DNA from: Linderina pennispora
Lineage: Eukaryota > Kickxellomycota > Kickxellomycetes > Kickxellales > Kickxellaceae
Assembly: GCF_002104995.1 (NCBI RefSeq)
Contig: NW_024468257.1
Coordinates: forward strand, 620,001-684,000
Reading direction: 5' to 3'
Length of the DNA stretch: 64,000 nt
Of the stretch, positions 9,099-21,836 are shown piece after piece (position 1 is the stretch's first letter; every line of letters starts with the position of its first letter). The notes beneath the pieces were generated by a model, which was not told the origin of the DNA, made no database searches, and worked only from the letters and a program-made list of their open reading frames with translations. The position numbers and the translations under genes are program-made.

Positions 9099-10480
9099 TC
9101 AACAAACTTGGAGCGATCCAAAGAGACGGAGTCTTTGGCTAAAGCCCCTCGACTGAAACTCGCACATTACTTGCCTGAGCAGCCGCTCACATTCCTTCTT
9201 GTTTACGTTGATCACCAGGGCTTGGAGGCTCGGCAGTCGAGCAGCATTAGAGCCAGGGACTCGCTCAACTGGGTGGAATCCATTTCTGAACCGGTCTCGT
9301 ATATTTGCACCAGCGGGCATCCGGTCGGTGTCACATATGGCAGATCGTAGTAGCCATGGACGGCAAACACCACCGAGCGAAGTGGCATTCCGGCTGTCAA
9401 CGCGCTCTGGTGGATTTCTATCGCATCGTTGCTCTGAACATAGTCAAAATATACGAATAGGTCCTCCAGCTGTGTGAATCTTGGGAAATCGACCTCCTTC
9501 AAAAAGCCGCAACCTCCTTGAACATGCAATTTCGAGAGGAGATCCAGCAAAGTTTCGGATAAAATGCCGCAGACTCGTTGTTTCGTTGGCAGTGTACAGG
9601 TAGCGCAGCTTGGGGAAGCTGAATGTACCGTGCTCAGATATGCCCAAATCCATATCCGTATTCCCGCCAGCATCAAAATTAAACGAGAGCCTCAGATGCT
9701 CGAGCTGACTAAACACACTGCACACGCCGCTCTTGTCTCTGAATGTGGAGATGAAGCATTGCCTGGCTATCCTATCGAATACCAGCTTCCGGAGCGTTCC
9801 TGCATACAGCAGCGGCAGCAGCCTGTGGTTCTCTTCATCAACACCAAGACTTGCAGATTCGAAAACTGACAGCTGCGGAAACGCCACGCGCGATAAATCG
9901 AACGGGTGGAAGTAGCCAAGCGATAGTTTATGTAGAGTTGTCGCTCTCTGACCAAGGATTGCGTCAAGCTCACCAGTTGCCTGCTTAGGCAAATCGGTAT
10001 ACCCAAATCGCAGCCCATCCACGCTTGGGATGGCTAACGTGCGTGTCAAAAAAGTCAAACAGCTTGGAAACTAAAGGCACCGTTGTCCGCTGAGTGCTCG
10101 AATTGGAAGATCAGCTCTTGCACGGGCGACGTGTCGAGGGCATCCACGGGTGTGCTGGTGGCACAATACAAATGGCCTCCGCTGAATGCTGCGCTGACCG
10201 ATGAGCTGCTGATGCGGATGATGACCCAGAGCTTTGCTTGGAGTGCTCAGTAGCTGTGCCGTTCGGCGATATCCTTTACTTCGTCATCGGCAGGAAGAGT
10301 AAGATCCGAAACAATCTGGCCGATAATGTCGATGTTGTAGAACAGACGGTGCATAGGTGAGAAGTGGAAGCGATGAGGAGAAGAGCGTTGCGGCAGGAGG
10401 CTGTGTTTTCGGTTCGTATCGTCGCAGAGCGGATATGTGAGGTCATACAGATCCTAAGAACAGCGGGTTCCACAGCAAGG
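9099..10480 (-). pseudogene. F-box/LRR-like gene relic, copy 1
   Basis: Three or more overlapping minus-strand frames together read like one leucine-rich-repeat-like protein: LRFGYTDLPKQATGEL, LHKLSLGYF, FPQLSVFESASLGV, LRKLVFDR, LEHLRLSFNF, FPKLRYLYTANE, then after a frameshift near 9510 LSKLHVQGG, FTQLEDLFVYFDY and a final LALMLLDCRASKPW. Further upstream, fragments such as HRLFYNIDIIGQIVSDLTLPADDEV and SPVQELIFQFEHSADNG belong to the same reading direction but lie in shifted frames with stops (about 10058 and 10255). No intact start or F-box is visible. It resembles the second relic at 44113-45815 in style, and both look like members of a large, fast-evolving family that I cannot name exactly. 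Decay looks genuine: stops as well as shifts. Confidence 0.6.
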
Positions 10481-10701
10481 AAAACCAACCAGGTGCGTGT
10501 GCCACGGTGCTGATACCAGCTGCTTCACAGAACTGCAAGCCTTTGCTAGCCATATCCTTCTATGTTTCATTCTGCGCTTAGCACATAGCCAGCTTGGCGC
10601 TCATGGCATAGGTGACTTCTTTAAGATTAAGGAAACACTAGATGCAGAACTGGGAAGATAAAAGTAGAAAGAGATGAAGGAGAAATGTTTCAACAGCTAT
10701 T

Positions 10702-13700
10702 TTACTTGTACTTTGGCACCAGCAGCCTGGTCGGAATCGGGTTGCCCGACTGCCTTAATGTAGTCTTGAACACGGCCGCGTCCTCGAACATCCACGCACC
10801 ATCAGGCGTATGCACGGCGCCGATGTTCTCCAGCCCCTTGTACACACTGCCTACACCATTGACCAGGACGGGCGGCAGCGGACGCTCCAGCACCATCTCC
10901 AGGGCCGAGCGCACATACGACGATGCCTCTGCAACCTTTTCCCACACCTTGCTGAACTCTTCGTCCGACTTTTTCGAGATCTTCCGGTACGCATCCTTGG
11001 CCTTTGCCAGGCTATCCTCCACAGACAGCTTCTCGTCGTGGACAATGCGCACCAGTTTGTCGGCGTCCACGACGGTGAACTCGTCTGCGCCGTACCGCTG
11101 CATGCAGCCAAACAGGCCGATCGAGACGGCCGGGAAGTGCTTGAGCTCATGTTCGTTGGGCATCGGGATCTTGGTCGACCAGCACTGGGCCACCAGGGAC
11201 GTGAAGCGGGGGGCAGCCTCCTTGTTCACGTACTGGTCCCAGTACGCCAGCACGTCCGCGCGTGTCAGCGTGCGCAGCGTCGCCACGTCATGCTCGATCT
11301 TCTCAAACTCGTAGTACCCAGCGCAGATATGGCGCCAGAACCGGCTGGTCTCCTCAAACAGGTTCTTCAGCTTCTCCTCCTTCTTGACAATCACCGAGTT
11401 CACATACCGCTCAAAGTCCTCCTGCGTCATGTCCACAATGCGCTGGCGGAAGTTCTTGAGGAACCGCTCGATGCGCATCGCTACGTAGATCGGGTTTGAC
11501 TCGCTCTGCACCAGGAACCGGAGTGCCATTGGCCCGCCATGGTACTTGCGGTCGGAGCTGTACGCAATGTATCCGAGCTGCTCCTTGGTACGCAGCTGGT
11601 TGAAGTACGGTTCAGTCACAATCAGAGAGGTCAGATCAAGGAGCGCGCGCTCGCGCAGGTTCTGCGAGGTGCCAGCATACACCGACATGTCCACACCGCT
11701 GTTGACGTTGCCCTCATCAGGCATCATCTGGTAGTGCACAAACTGGCCTGGGTTGTGCAGCAGCGAGCGCGGGACGCGTCTGGCATAGTCCGGCAGCGAG
11801 CGGGCGTCCAGAGCGGCGGTGATCGTGTCGGCAGTGCCCATTGCGTCTTCCTCAGTGAAGTTGCCCATCATAATCATCTGGATCCGCACCTGCTCAAACA
11901 GCGTGTCGATAAAGTGCTGCAGGCGCTCCTTGGTGATCAGGGGGAACGCGCTGAGTTTGTCCGAGTAGCGCCACATGGTGCCCTGGTTCAGGAAGCTGAC
12001 GCTGGTCTGGATGTGCGTGTACGGCTCCGAGTGCTTGGCATTGTCAAGCTTCTTCTTGATCTCCCGGCTGTACACGTCGAACCGCGTGTCGTCGACCTGC
12101 AGCGTGCGCAGCGAGCGCAGCAGCAGCTTCAGCAGCTCGCCCAGCTTGTCGTTGAATCCGTCCACATGCACAAAGATGCCCTCGTTCGAGTCGCGGATGT
12201 CGAACCACAGGCCCGCCACCTGCGCATCGTATGTGATCTCGCACAGGCTGTCCTTGAGGATCAGGGTAAACAGCTGCGCAAGCAGGCTATTGAGTGGGGA
12301 CTCGTACACGAGCGGCGTCTCGATGATAATGCGGATCTCGCCGCGCGGCAGGAAGAACCTGTCGTCGCGCTTGAACCACACCTCCCAGCCCTCAGTCAGC
12401 TTCAGCAGCACGGGCTCTCTGGTGGGCTCGACGGGCCCGGCAGGCTTCTTCACATCGAGGCTGTCGGGGATGAACATGTTGGGCCCGGGCAGATGGAGCT
12501 CGTCGTATTTCAGCGTCGAGTGCAGGTCGTCCATCAGGTCCTGCGGCAGCGGGTCGACACGGTAGGCAACCTCGTAGTGCTTTTCGACCTGGTTGAACGG
12601 CACATCAAACTCGCGCGCGGCGATTAGAACGCGGAAGTTGTCGGGGTTCAGGCAGTCTGCCACGCGCTTGATCAGGTCCTTGTTGTAGTGCGTGACCAAC
12701 AGCATGCTGGACAGAATGCGCGACGGCTGCACGAAGCGGTTTTGCATCTGCGCAGCCAGAGACGAGGCCAAAGTCACAGCGTCGTTCTTTTCCATGAACC
12801 GGTACTCGATCTCGCTGATGCGCTGCAGCTCCTTCTGGAACCACTCCTGCGGCCCGGTGCCGCGCAGCAGTTGCAGGTATGCAAAGATAACGCGGATCAC
12901 CTCCTTGTAGTTTGCCATGCCATCCTCCGTCAGGCTCGACGTGATCTTGAACATGTCGAACCCTTCGGCGGACGTCGGCGACCGGCCAGCAACAATGCTT
13001 GTAGCCCACCCGCGGTGTTTCAGGTATGATAGGATCGAGCCCGGGCCCTCGTGGCCAATGAGCGAGCCCAGGTGGCGGCCGGGTCGCTCGTTGACGTACG
13101 GCTTGAGATCGGGCAGCGCAAAGGTGATGTCGAGGGCGCGCTGCTCGCGAACGCTCTTGATCAGCAGCAGCTTGCCGGTCTCGTTGCTGGTCAGCGGGTG
13201 GCCCTTGAACACGGGCTTGGTCAGGCCCTTGCTCTCGATCATCGAGAACATGGACACCGGCCCACTCGGTCAGCTGGTCCAGTGACTGGGGGCCCACGAC
13301 CACCAGCTTCATGATATCGGCCGAGTAGTATTTGGCGTGGAACTTCAGCAGCTCCTCGCGCAGATCAACGCCCAGCTCCTCGGCGGCGCCCTTCAGGGTC
13401 TCGTACGTACCGGTGGCAAACAGGCTGAACGGATGGGCCGGGTTCGACAGCTCCTTCTCCATCTGGTATTGCCGCCACATGTCGTTCTGCATGTTCTTCT
13501 TGTGCTCCGAGTCCACGGCACGCACCTCGCGGTCAGTGCAGTCGGCAGTAAACAGCGGGGTCAGGAAGAACTGCGAAAAACGGTCCAACGCTCCCTCAAA
13601 CGCATCGCTCCCGACCTCAAAGTAGTAGCACGTGTCTTCCAGATCTGTGTACGCATTCGAGTAGCCACCGTTTGACGACAGGTACGAGTTGTAGTCGTTC

Positions 13701-14612
13701 TCCTTTGGGTACTTCTCCGTGCCCTAAAAAGCAGACACATGATTTCAGCGTGCATGGTCCAGGAGGGGTGTGCAGATAATCGATGCATGCGACAATGCCC
13801 AGCACAGCCGCACAGCCGCACAGCCGCACAGCCGGTATGGCTGGTTGACAGATGGGACCGTAAATGCTATCCGGAAATAGCACAATATGTCGTCAAGGCA
13901 AGCAGTGGGAGTTCTGAGAAGGGCGTGGGAGATCCGCAATGCAAGCGAGAAAAGCCCTTATGCGGTGCACGGCCACAGGACCCCAAAAAAGCGGCAGCAC
14001 CAAGAGCGCCCGTCCAGACACCACGGTTTCATCTGGCATTGGCAGGCGCAGCCTGCGCAAAACAAAAAAGGTTTTGTGCTTTTTGAATCGGAAAACAGTA
14101 CAGCACGGCCCCCTCCTCTGTCTTGGAAGAGTGTCAACAACAACGCTGTTTCACACAGCGCCGCCCAGCATTCTCCCCGCTAGACGAAAAATCCAAAACA
14201 GCCTGTCGTCATCCCGCCAACAACACAAAAACATGCAAAAAAGACTCGAAAAGAATGGAGCCGGAGAACACTACTTACCATGAACAGCAGGTGCTCGCAG
14301 AAAGTGCGCCAGCCCCTGGAACTCCTCTGGATCCGCCAGACTGCCCACATGCACGTCCAGCGCTGCACACGCCTTGCTCTCCGTCGGGTCATTCACGCAC
14401 ATCACCACTAGCCCATTGGTAAGCTTGATCAGTCGATAGTCGCGCGTATCGCTCTGCGACTTGCACAGATCACCGGCAAACTCATGGTAGGGCTGGGCAG
14501 AGGTGATTGTCGTGCGCTTTTCGAAATTCGTCGAGTAATCGGCAGACGGTGGGAGGAGCGGGTTGTCCCGCTGGGTCGGCAGCTGGGAGAGCGTCTCAAA
14601 AGTCCGAACCAT
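10702..14612 (-). CDS. STE23: Insulin-degrading enzyme / Ste23-type M16 metalloprotease (two frameshifts)
   Basis: A zinc metallopeptidase of about 1117 residues if the two shifts are corrected. Family members degrade small peptides; yeast Ste23 also trims a-factor. Exon 1 (14279-14612) carries LIKLTNGLVVMCVNDP and DVHVGSLADP; exon 2 (10702-13723) begins GTEKYPKENDYNSYLS and holds the rest of the four-domain M16 fold: SVREQRALDITFALPDL, GHEGPGSILSYL, GWATSIVAG and, in the C-terminal half, TKEQLGYIAYSS. Two single extra bases break the frame. One near 14297 falls inside the inverted zinc motif HFLEH, so the literal frame loses the catalytic Glu and second His. One near 13261 follows LDQLTEWA. 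All else is well conserved, so an assembly insertion is more likely than real inactivation. Confidence 0.85.
13724..14278 (-). other. Intron of the M16 protease gene (555 nt, unusually long here)
   Basis: Donor GTAAGT follows the ATG codon of LLFM; acceptor TTTTTAG precedes GGCACGGAG. Joining gives LLFMGTEKYP, the expected family sequence. It is 5-10 times longer than other introns in the window and contains a short tandem repeat (13801-13833). No coding or RNA feature is recognised in it. Confidence 0.85.
13801..13833. repeat. 8-bp tandem repeat in the M16 protease intron
   Basis: About four copies of CACAGCCG in a row, within the 555-nt intron. A simple repeat likely to vary in length. Confidence 0.7.
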
Positions 14613-14976
14613 TTAGGAAAAACGAGGGTATTTGGAGCAAGAGTAAGGGCGCTTATATAGCTGGTGCTCTGAGCAGGAGGAGGCGTCGACTCTAGGGTTT
14701 TTATTTTTGGTTTTCAGGAGGGTAAGAGTATACAGAGTATGTGAATTCAGGTGTATTGGGTAGCTGGGTATGGATAGGCGAGAAAAAATACTGGAAGCTG
14801 AGGAAAGAAAGGCAGAAAGGAGGACCTAACTCAAAAGGCCCGGGTGTCTTCGATGTATTGACAAGCTCGCTAAAAAAAAATGAAATCGTGATTGGGCCAC
14901 ACCCCATGCATGCGTCATCTGGGGGAAAAAATAATGGAGTTACACATCGACGTCAATTTTTTTTTGGCTGGCTGCC
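14613..14976. other. Intergenic region between Gid1 and the M16 protease
   Basis: Spacer between the end of the Gid1-like gene and the start of the protease gene, both on the minus strand. Contains A- and T-runs; no recognised feature. Confidence 0.45.
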
Positions 14977-17331
14977 TTACACAAAGTCCGTGTCGACTGA
15001 CACCAGCGCAGCCGCACCATTCCTGCGGCTGCTCAACTCCGCAAGCAGGGCCGCACACTGGCGGTAGATGCATTCGAGCGCCGACATGCGCGGTGCCTTC
15101 TCGGTGGCGACAATCGCGCACTCAACCAGCCTGGCCAGCGGCTTGCAAGCCTCTGGATCCAGCAGCGCCGAGATCGGGCTGGCCGCGGGATCGGCGTATG
15201 CCAGCAGCGAGAACGTATGCACCAAGCCCTCTCGCACAATCGGGTTCGGCGACGCGCCATAGTCGGCCTGCAGCTGCCGGCCGTAGTCGAGCAGGATGCG
15301 GACCAGACGCGCCGGCTCCAGTTTGCGCAGATTGGGGATCTGGCCATACACGGTTTTGGAGGGCGCTGCTGGTGCATTGGTAATGGCTGCCAGCGACATC
15401 AGCGAGGCCGCCTGCGTGTCATCAACGTCCATCATGCTGCCGCTGCTTGCGCTGGATAGGCTGTCGTCGCTGGGAATGCAGTCGGCAATGTGGTACCCGT
15501 TGGCGGCCCGCACCAGCTCGATGAACTGGCGGCACCGCAGCTGGAACACCAGCGATTCGTCCTTGAGCACCTGCGGATAGCTCTCCTGCAGCATTCCCAG
15601 GGCGCTGTCGATGTCAGCCCTGGCTGATGTGCTTGCAGATGGCTTTGCGGCAGTCCAGCCGCGCGCTCTGCTTACTCAGCGTCTCGAGGATCTGGGTCAG
15701 CCTGGCTGATTCCAACCCGCTCGTGTCGCCCTTGGCCTTTGCCGGCAATGTTCTCGATCAGGGCGCGGGCACTCGCATAGTACTCTTTGTGCAGCAGGTA
15801 CGAGATCACCGTGCTCAGCGCAGCGTCGGCGGTCGACATTTCGCGGGGCTGCGACGCTATGCCTAGCTCTGTGTCACGCAGCTTGAGAATGTCCAGCGCG
15901 ATTGTCTGCTCGGGGTCCGGCAGCATTTTTGGCCTCCAGCGGGGTTGTCTGATCGCTGGGCTTTGGTATGAGATCGCCGATCGATGTCTTGTGGATCTCG
16001 GCCAGCGCATCCTGGTGCGCCTCGCTGACGTAGCACTCGATGTCAAAGCGGAACGGCCGCTGGCCGAAATTCGCCACAATGTGCTCGCCCGCAGTGCGCA
16101 TGCCGACGGCTGGGAATATCGGCTTGCTGGTGTCGACGGATTTGAAGGCGTGGCCGAGAAACAGCCCGTTGCGGGTAAAGAATATGCTGCGCTCCTTGAA
16201 GTCAATGCCACACCCGACGGTGTCGTCGGTGGTAAACCCAGGGCCGTACGCGCGGCCACTGCCGTTGCCTGAGAAGCAGTTCCCGTCGTCGCCGTGGTAG
16301 CCCCACGATCCAGGGTCCCACCCAGGCAGCCGCGTAGCCCCGTTGGTGTTATGTGACAGGCCAATGCCAATATACCCGCACTGCCCGCGGCTCCTAATGA
16401 ATACCTCGTAGTAGTACACGCCGCAGCGGGCGGGGATCGGGTGGTCGGAGCGGATCATGCGCGCATCGCTGTCACCCTTGCCTGGCCCCGTGTATCTCAC
16501 AGACACTCGATCAGCGCCCACAGCCAGGAAACTGGTCATTGCTGATCTGCTGCCACTGCGACGGCAGATCCGGGGGTTCCGCAGCTGCGTTTGGCGCACT
16601 GGCTCTGGGGTTGGCTGGCGACTGCACCTCTGGAGCACGCGGCGTGCTGGCGCTGAGCATGGTCCGGACCTGGTTGCCCAGCCCAAATTCATAGCCCAGC
16701 CGCAGACCAGCGACCGACGAGGCGTTGGGAACGGGCGTGCAGTAATGTGGCCACGAGTCCTGCACCAGAGACTTGAAGAACAGGTCAGGGGCCACGTGGG
16801 CCATGGCCAAGCTGTCTGCTGCTTTTGTGGTATTCCTTGGCGCATCGTCCGCCCGTCGGCTGCTAGGTTGCACAGTTCCTTGCACCGTTGGAACTGGCCA
16901 AAGGCCGTGTACTTTAGGTATTCAGGCAGGAAGGGTTTTTGGTGGGATTTCTTGCTGGCGCCATGCAGTGTGCCACCTGCTGGTCTAGATGAAGGGCCAG
17001 ACCGCGATGGACTACCACTGCTCTCTGCGCCGTTCGTTGACCCATCGTCGTTGTCGTCGTCGTCATCTTCTGTGTCCGTCGTCGTCGTCATCCTCATCCT
17101 CATCCATGACATGGTCGCCAGGCTCTTGCGAATGCGCCATTTCCTCTTCAGCGTCAATGTCGTCCACATGATCATGCTCCGTTTCATGGGCACTGTTATC
17201 TTCGGCCAACTCCTCGCCATGCAGGTTCGAAGTGCTCGGGGCGCCAAGATCGATACGTGGCAGTCCAGACTGCCTCCGGCCTGGCTGGGGTCCGGGAATG
17301 ACCGGGCTTGGTCGTTGCTGCTGCCGCTGCC

Positions 17332-17363
<32 letters not shown>

Positions 17364-17545
17364 GTGTCACGCCGCACGGACATCCAAGTCGATCCACGGC
17401 GGTTCTCCATCACCGAACGAAAGTTGTTTAGAAACTCTACGTTTGGGATGCTGCTTATCGAAGGAACCAGAGGCTGCTCGGTGATGTCGTCTGTTCTGGT
17501 GTTGGCTGTGTCTTGGCTATCTAGAGCTTGATTCCCACCGCTCAT
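14977..17545 (-). CDS. VID30: RanBPM/Gid1 (Vid30)-like subunit of the GID/CTLH ubiquitin ligase (several frameshifts)
   Basis: Scaffold subunit of the GID/CTLH E3 ligase, which marks gluconeogenic enzymes for degradation when sugar returns. The span encodes about 855 residues. The N-terminal region has a Gln-rich tract (about residues 63-80) and Asp/Glu runs. The SPRY domain is very clear at 16040-16500: YTGPGKGD, HPIPARCGVYYYEVFI, GYIGIGLSHNTNG, LPGWDPGSWGYHGDDG, YGPGFTTDDTVGCGIDF, NFGQRPFRFDIE. After it come LisH/CTLH-type helices (STVISYLLHKEYYASA) and the CRA region (FQLRCRQFIELVRAANG), ending at 14977. At least five single-base shifts break the frame (near 17085, 16880, 16540, 15928 and 15690-15600). 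Those I could check are one extra base: a C after CAGTTT near 16540, an A in an A-run near 15928. A working gene misread by assembly is likelier than a pseudogene. Confidence 0.8.
17318..17365 (-). repeat. CAG/CAA repeat encoding polyglutamine in the Gid1-like protein
   Basis: A run of mixed CAG and CAA codons (interrupted by CGG/CGT) gives a Gln tract of about ten residues followed by Gln/Arg. Mixed codons suggest selection on the peptide rather than recent slippage. Confidence 0.75.
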
Positions 17546-18019
17546 TTACAAACGGGAAATGCTGTGCTGCCAGAAAGGGGGAGGATAAGAAATAGGTGCA
17601 AAAGCGGCAAAACAATAGGGGGAGAATATATTTTGTGTAGGTGTGCCGAGAGGAGAACAAGAGGAGAGAAGAAAAAAGACAGAGAGCGTTTCGAGCCTTG
17701 TGTTTTTTTAGACAGAGTGCCAGCACGCGTTCAGAGGGAATCGCACTGTAGCACCAAGTCCTGAGAGCGCTCTAGAGCTGGTGGCAAGGTCAATCACTGC
17801 GTTTTTCTTCTCTTTTTTGGCATAAAAATTTTATATTCTTTTTTCAAAGGGGTTTGGCTTGTTCAATGCGCATACATTGGCCTTTGCTTCACAGAGAACA
17901 TACAGAAAACTAAGGTACTAGAAACAAAACAAAAAGCAAGCACGCTCTCCTCTCTGGCTCCCCTTTTCCTATACCGCAAGGGGAAACGCATTACAAATAT
18001 CTCCGTATTTGAGACTATA
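17546..18019. other. Divergent promoter region, Gid1-like (-) and Prp5 (+)
   Basis: Bidirectional spacer between two start codons. AT-rich with an AAAAATTTTATATTC stretch around 17823-17838, which could serve as a TATA-like element. No other feature. Confidence 0.5.
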
Positions 18020-21074
<3,055 letters not shown>

Positions 21075-21433
21075 GTGGTGCCAACGTCACCATCACGGTA
21101 ATTATGTCAGTGGAAAGGGCCCAGAGGCTTAGTGGGCACCAGTCTGTCTCTCATGACCGAGGGGCAATTAGATGCACACTGGCTGATGCATGGCGGGGAG
21201 TCCGCATGACTTGATGGCGAATAAACGGAAAGCGGACTGGGGGGAGACGAGCTTTGATGCCTGAGACAGGAGGCCTAGACTAAGGCCCAGCATATAAAGG
21301 ACGCCTATGTCGCGGCCCTCTCTCCAGACGACAAGCAACAAACCTATTCTTCTTTTATCCAACCCCCCGAGCAACTATTATCCCCCTTATTCAAGTGTAT
21401 TTCAAGACCTCCTCTGTATTAATAACCCTCACG
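21075..21433. other. Promoter and leader of the DAP-like gene
   Basis: About 360 bp between the helicase stop and the DAP-like start. A TATAAAGG lies 134 bp upstream of the ATG, followed by a pyrimidine-rich leader (21320-21420) typical of highly expressed fungal genes. Confidence 0.5.
21293..21300 (+). promoter_or_regulatory. TATA box of the DAP-like gene
   Basis: TATAAAGG 134 bp upstream of the ATG at 21434, preceding a CT-rich leader. Confidence 0.55.
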
Positions 21434-21805
21434 ATGGACCCCAGCAGCAACCTCAAGGCCGGCCACGCACCCGCGGTGTTTGCCGGCGGGCGGCGCAAGT
21501 CGCAGTCGAGCTACGTGCCGACGTTCAAGAAGCCGTCGGAGGAGAAGACGGCCAAGGATGCGCGCGACGACGAGGGCGGCCAGGAGCTGATCCGGCAGCA
21601 GGAGTTCGAGGACAAGCTGTTCCTGCAGCAGCAGGTGGTGGAGCAGCAGCAGCAGCAGCAGCGCAATGAGCAGCGCAACCACCAGTTCCACAACCGCGCG
21701 CCCAACATGACCGAGACCAGGCGGATTCGCCAGCCGGCGCGCTTCAACTCGGGCCTGCCCAAGGAGACCGTGCAGGTGATGCGCGATATGAAGTCGAGCT
21801 CGTAA
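21434..21805 (+). CDS. Small basic/Gln-rich protein resembling death-associated protein 1 (DAP family)
   Basis: A 123-residue protein without membrane segments or signal peptide. The N-terminus LKAGHAPAVFAGGRRKS closely resembles the conserved KAGHPPAVKAGG start of animal DAP1/DAPL1, and the C-terminus has a short RRIRQPARF motif in the place of the family's IQQPRK. Between them lie a charged, probably disordered segment and a polyglutamine run (about residues 70-77). Animal DAP1-type proteins regulate autophagy, and Dap1b/Dapl1 sit in the exit tunnel of dormant ribosomes. A similar ribosome-storage role in this fungus is inference from two short motifs. The ATG at 21434 is chosen because it follows the CT-rich leader and begins the conserved part; an upstream in-frame ATG at 21395 would add 13 unlike residues. 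Confidence 0.62.
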   Translation: MDPSSNLKAGHAPAVFAGGRRKSQSSYVPTFKKPSEEKTAKDARDDEGGQELIRQQEFEDKLFLQQQVVEQQQQQQRNEQRNHQFHNRAPNMTETRRIRQPARFNSGLPKETVQVMRDMKSSS

Positions 21806-21836
21806 ATTGTTTTTTCTTGACAATATAAAAAAACAT

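Noticed and set aside
11539..12627. 362-codon open frame on the plus strand opposite the M16 protease
   Set aside because: Mirror of a GC-rich conserved gene; His/Gln/Val/Leu-rich composition typical of antisense frames, with no motif.
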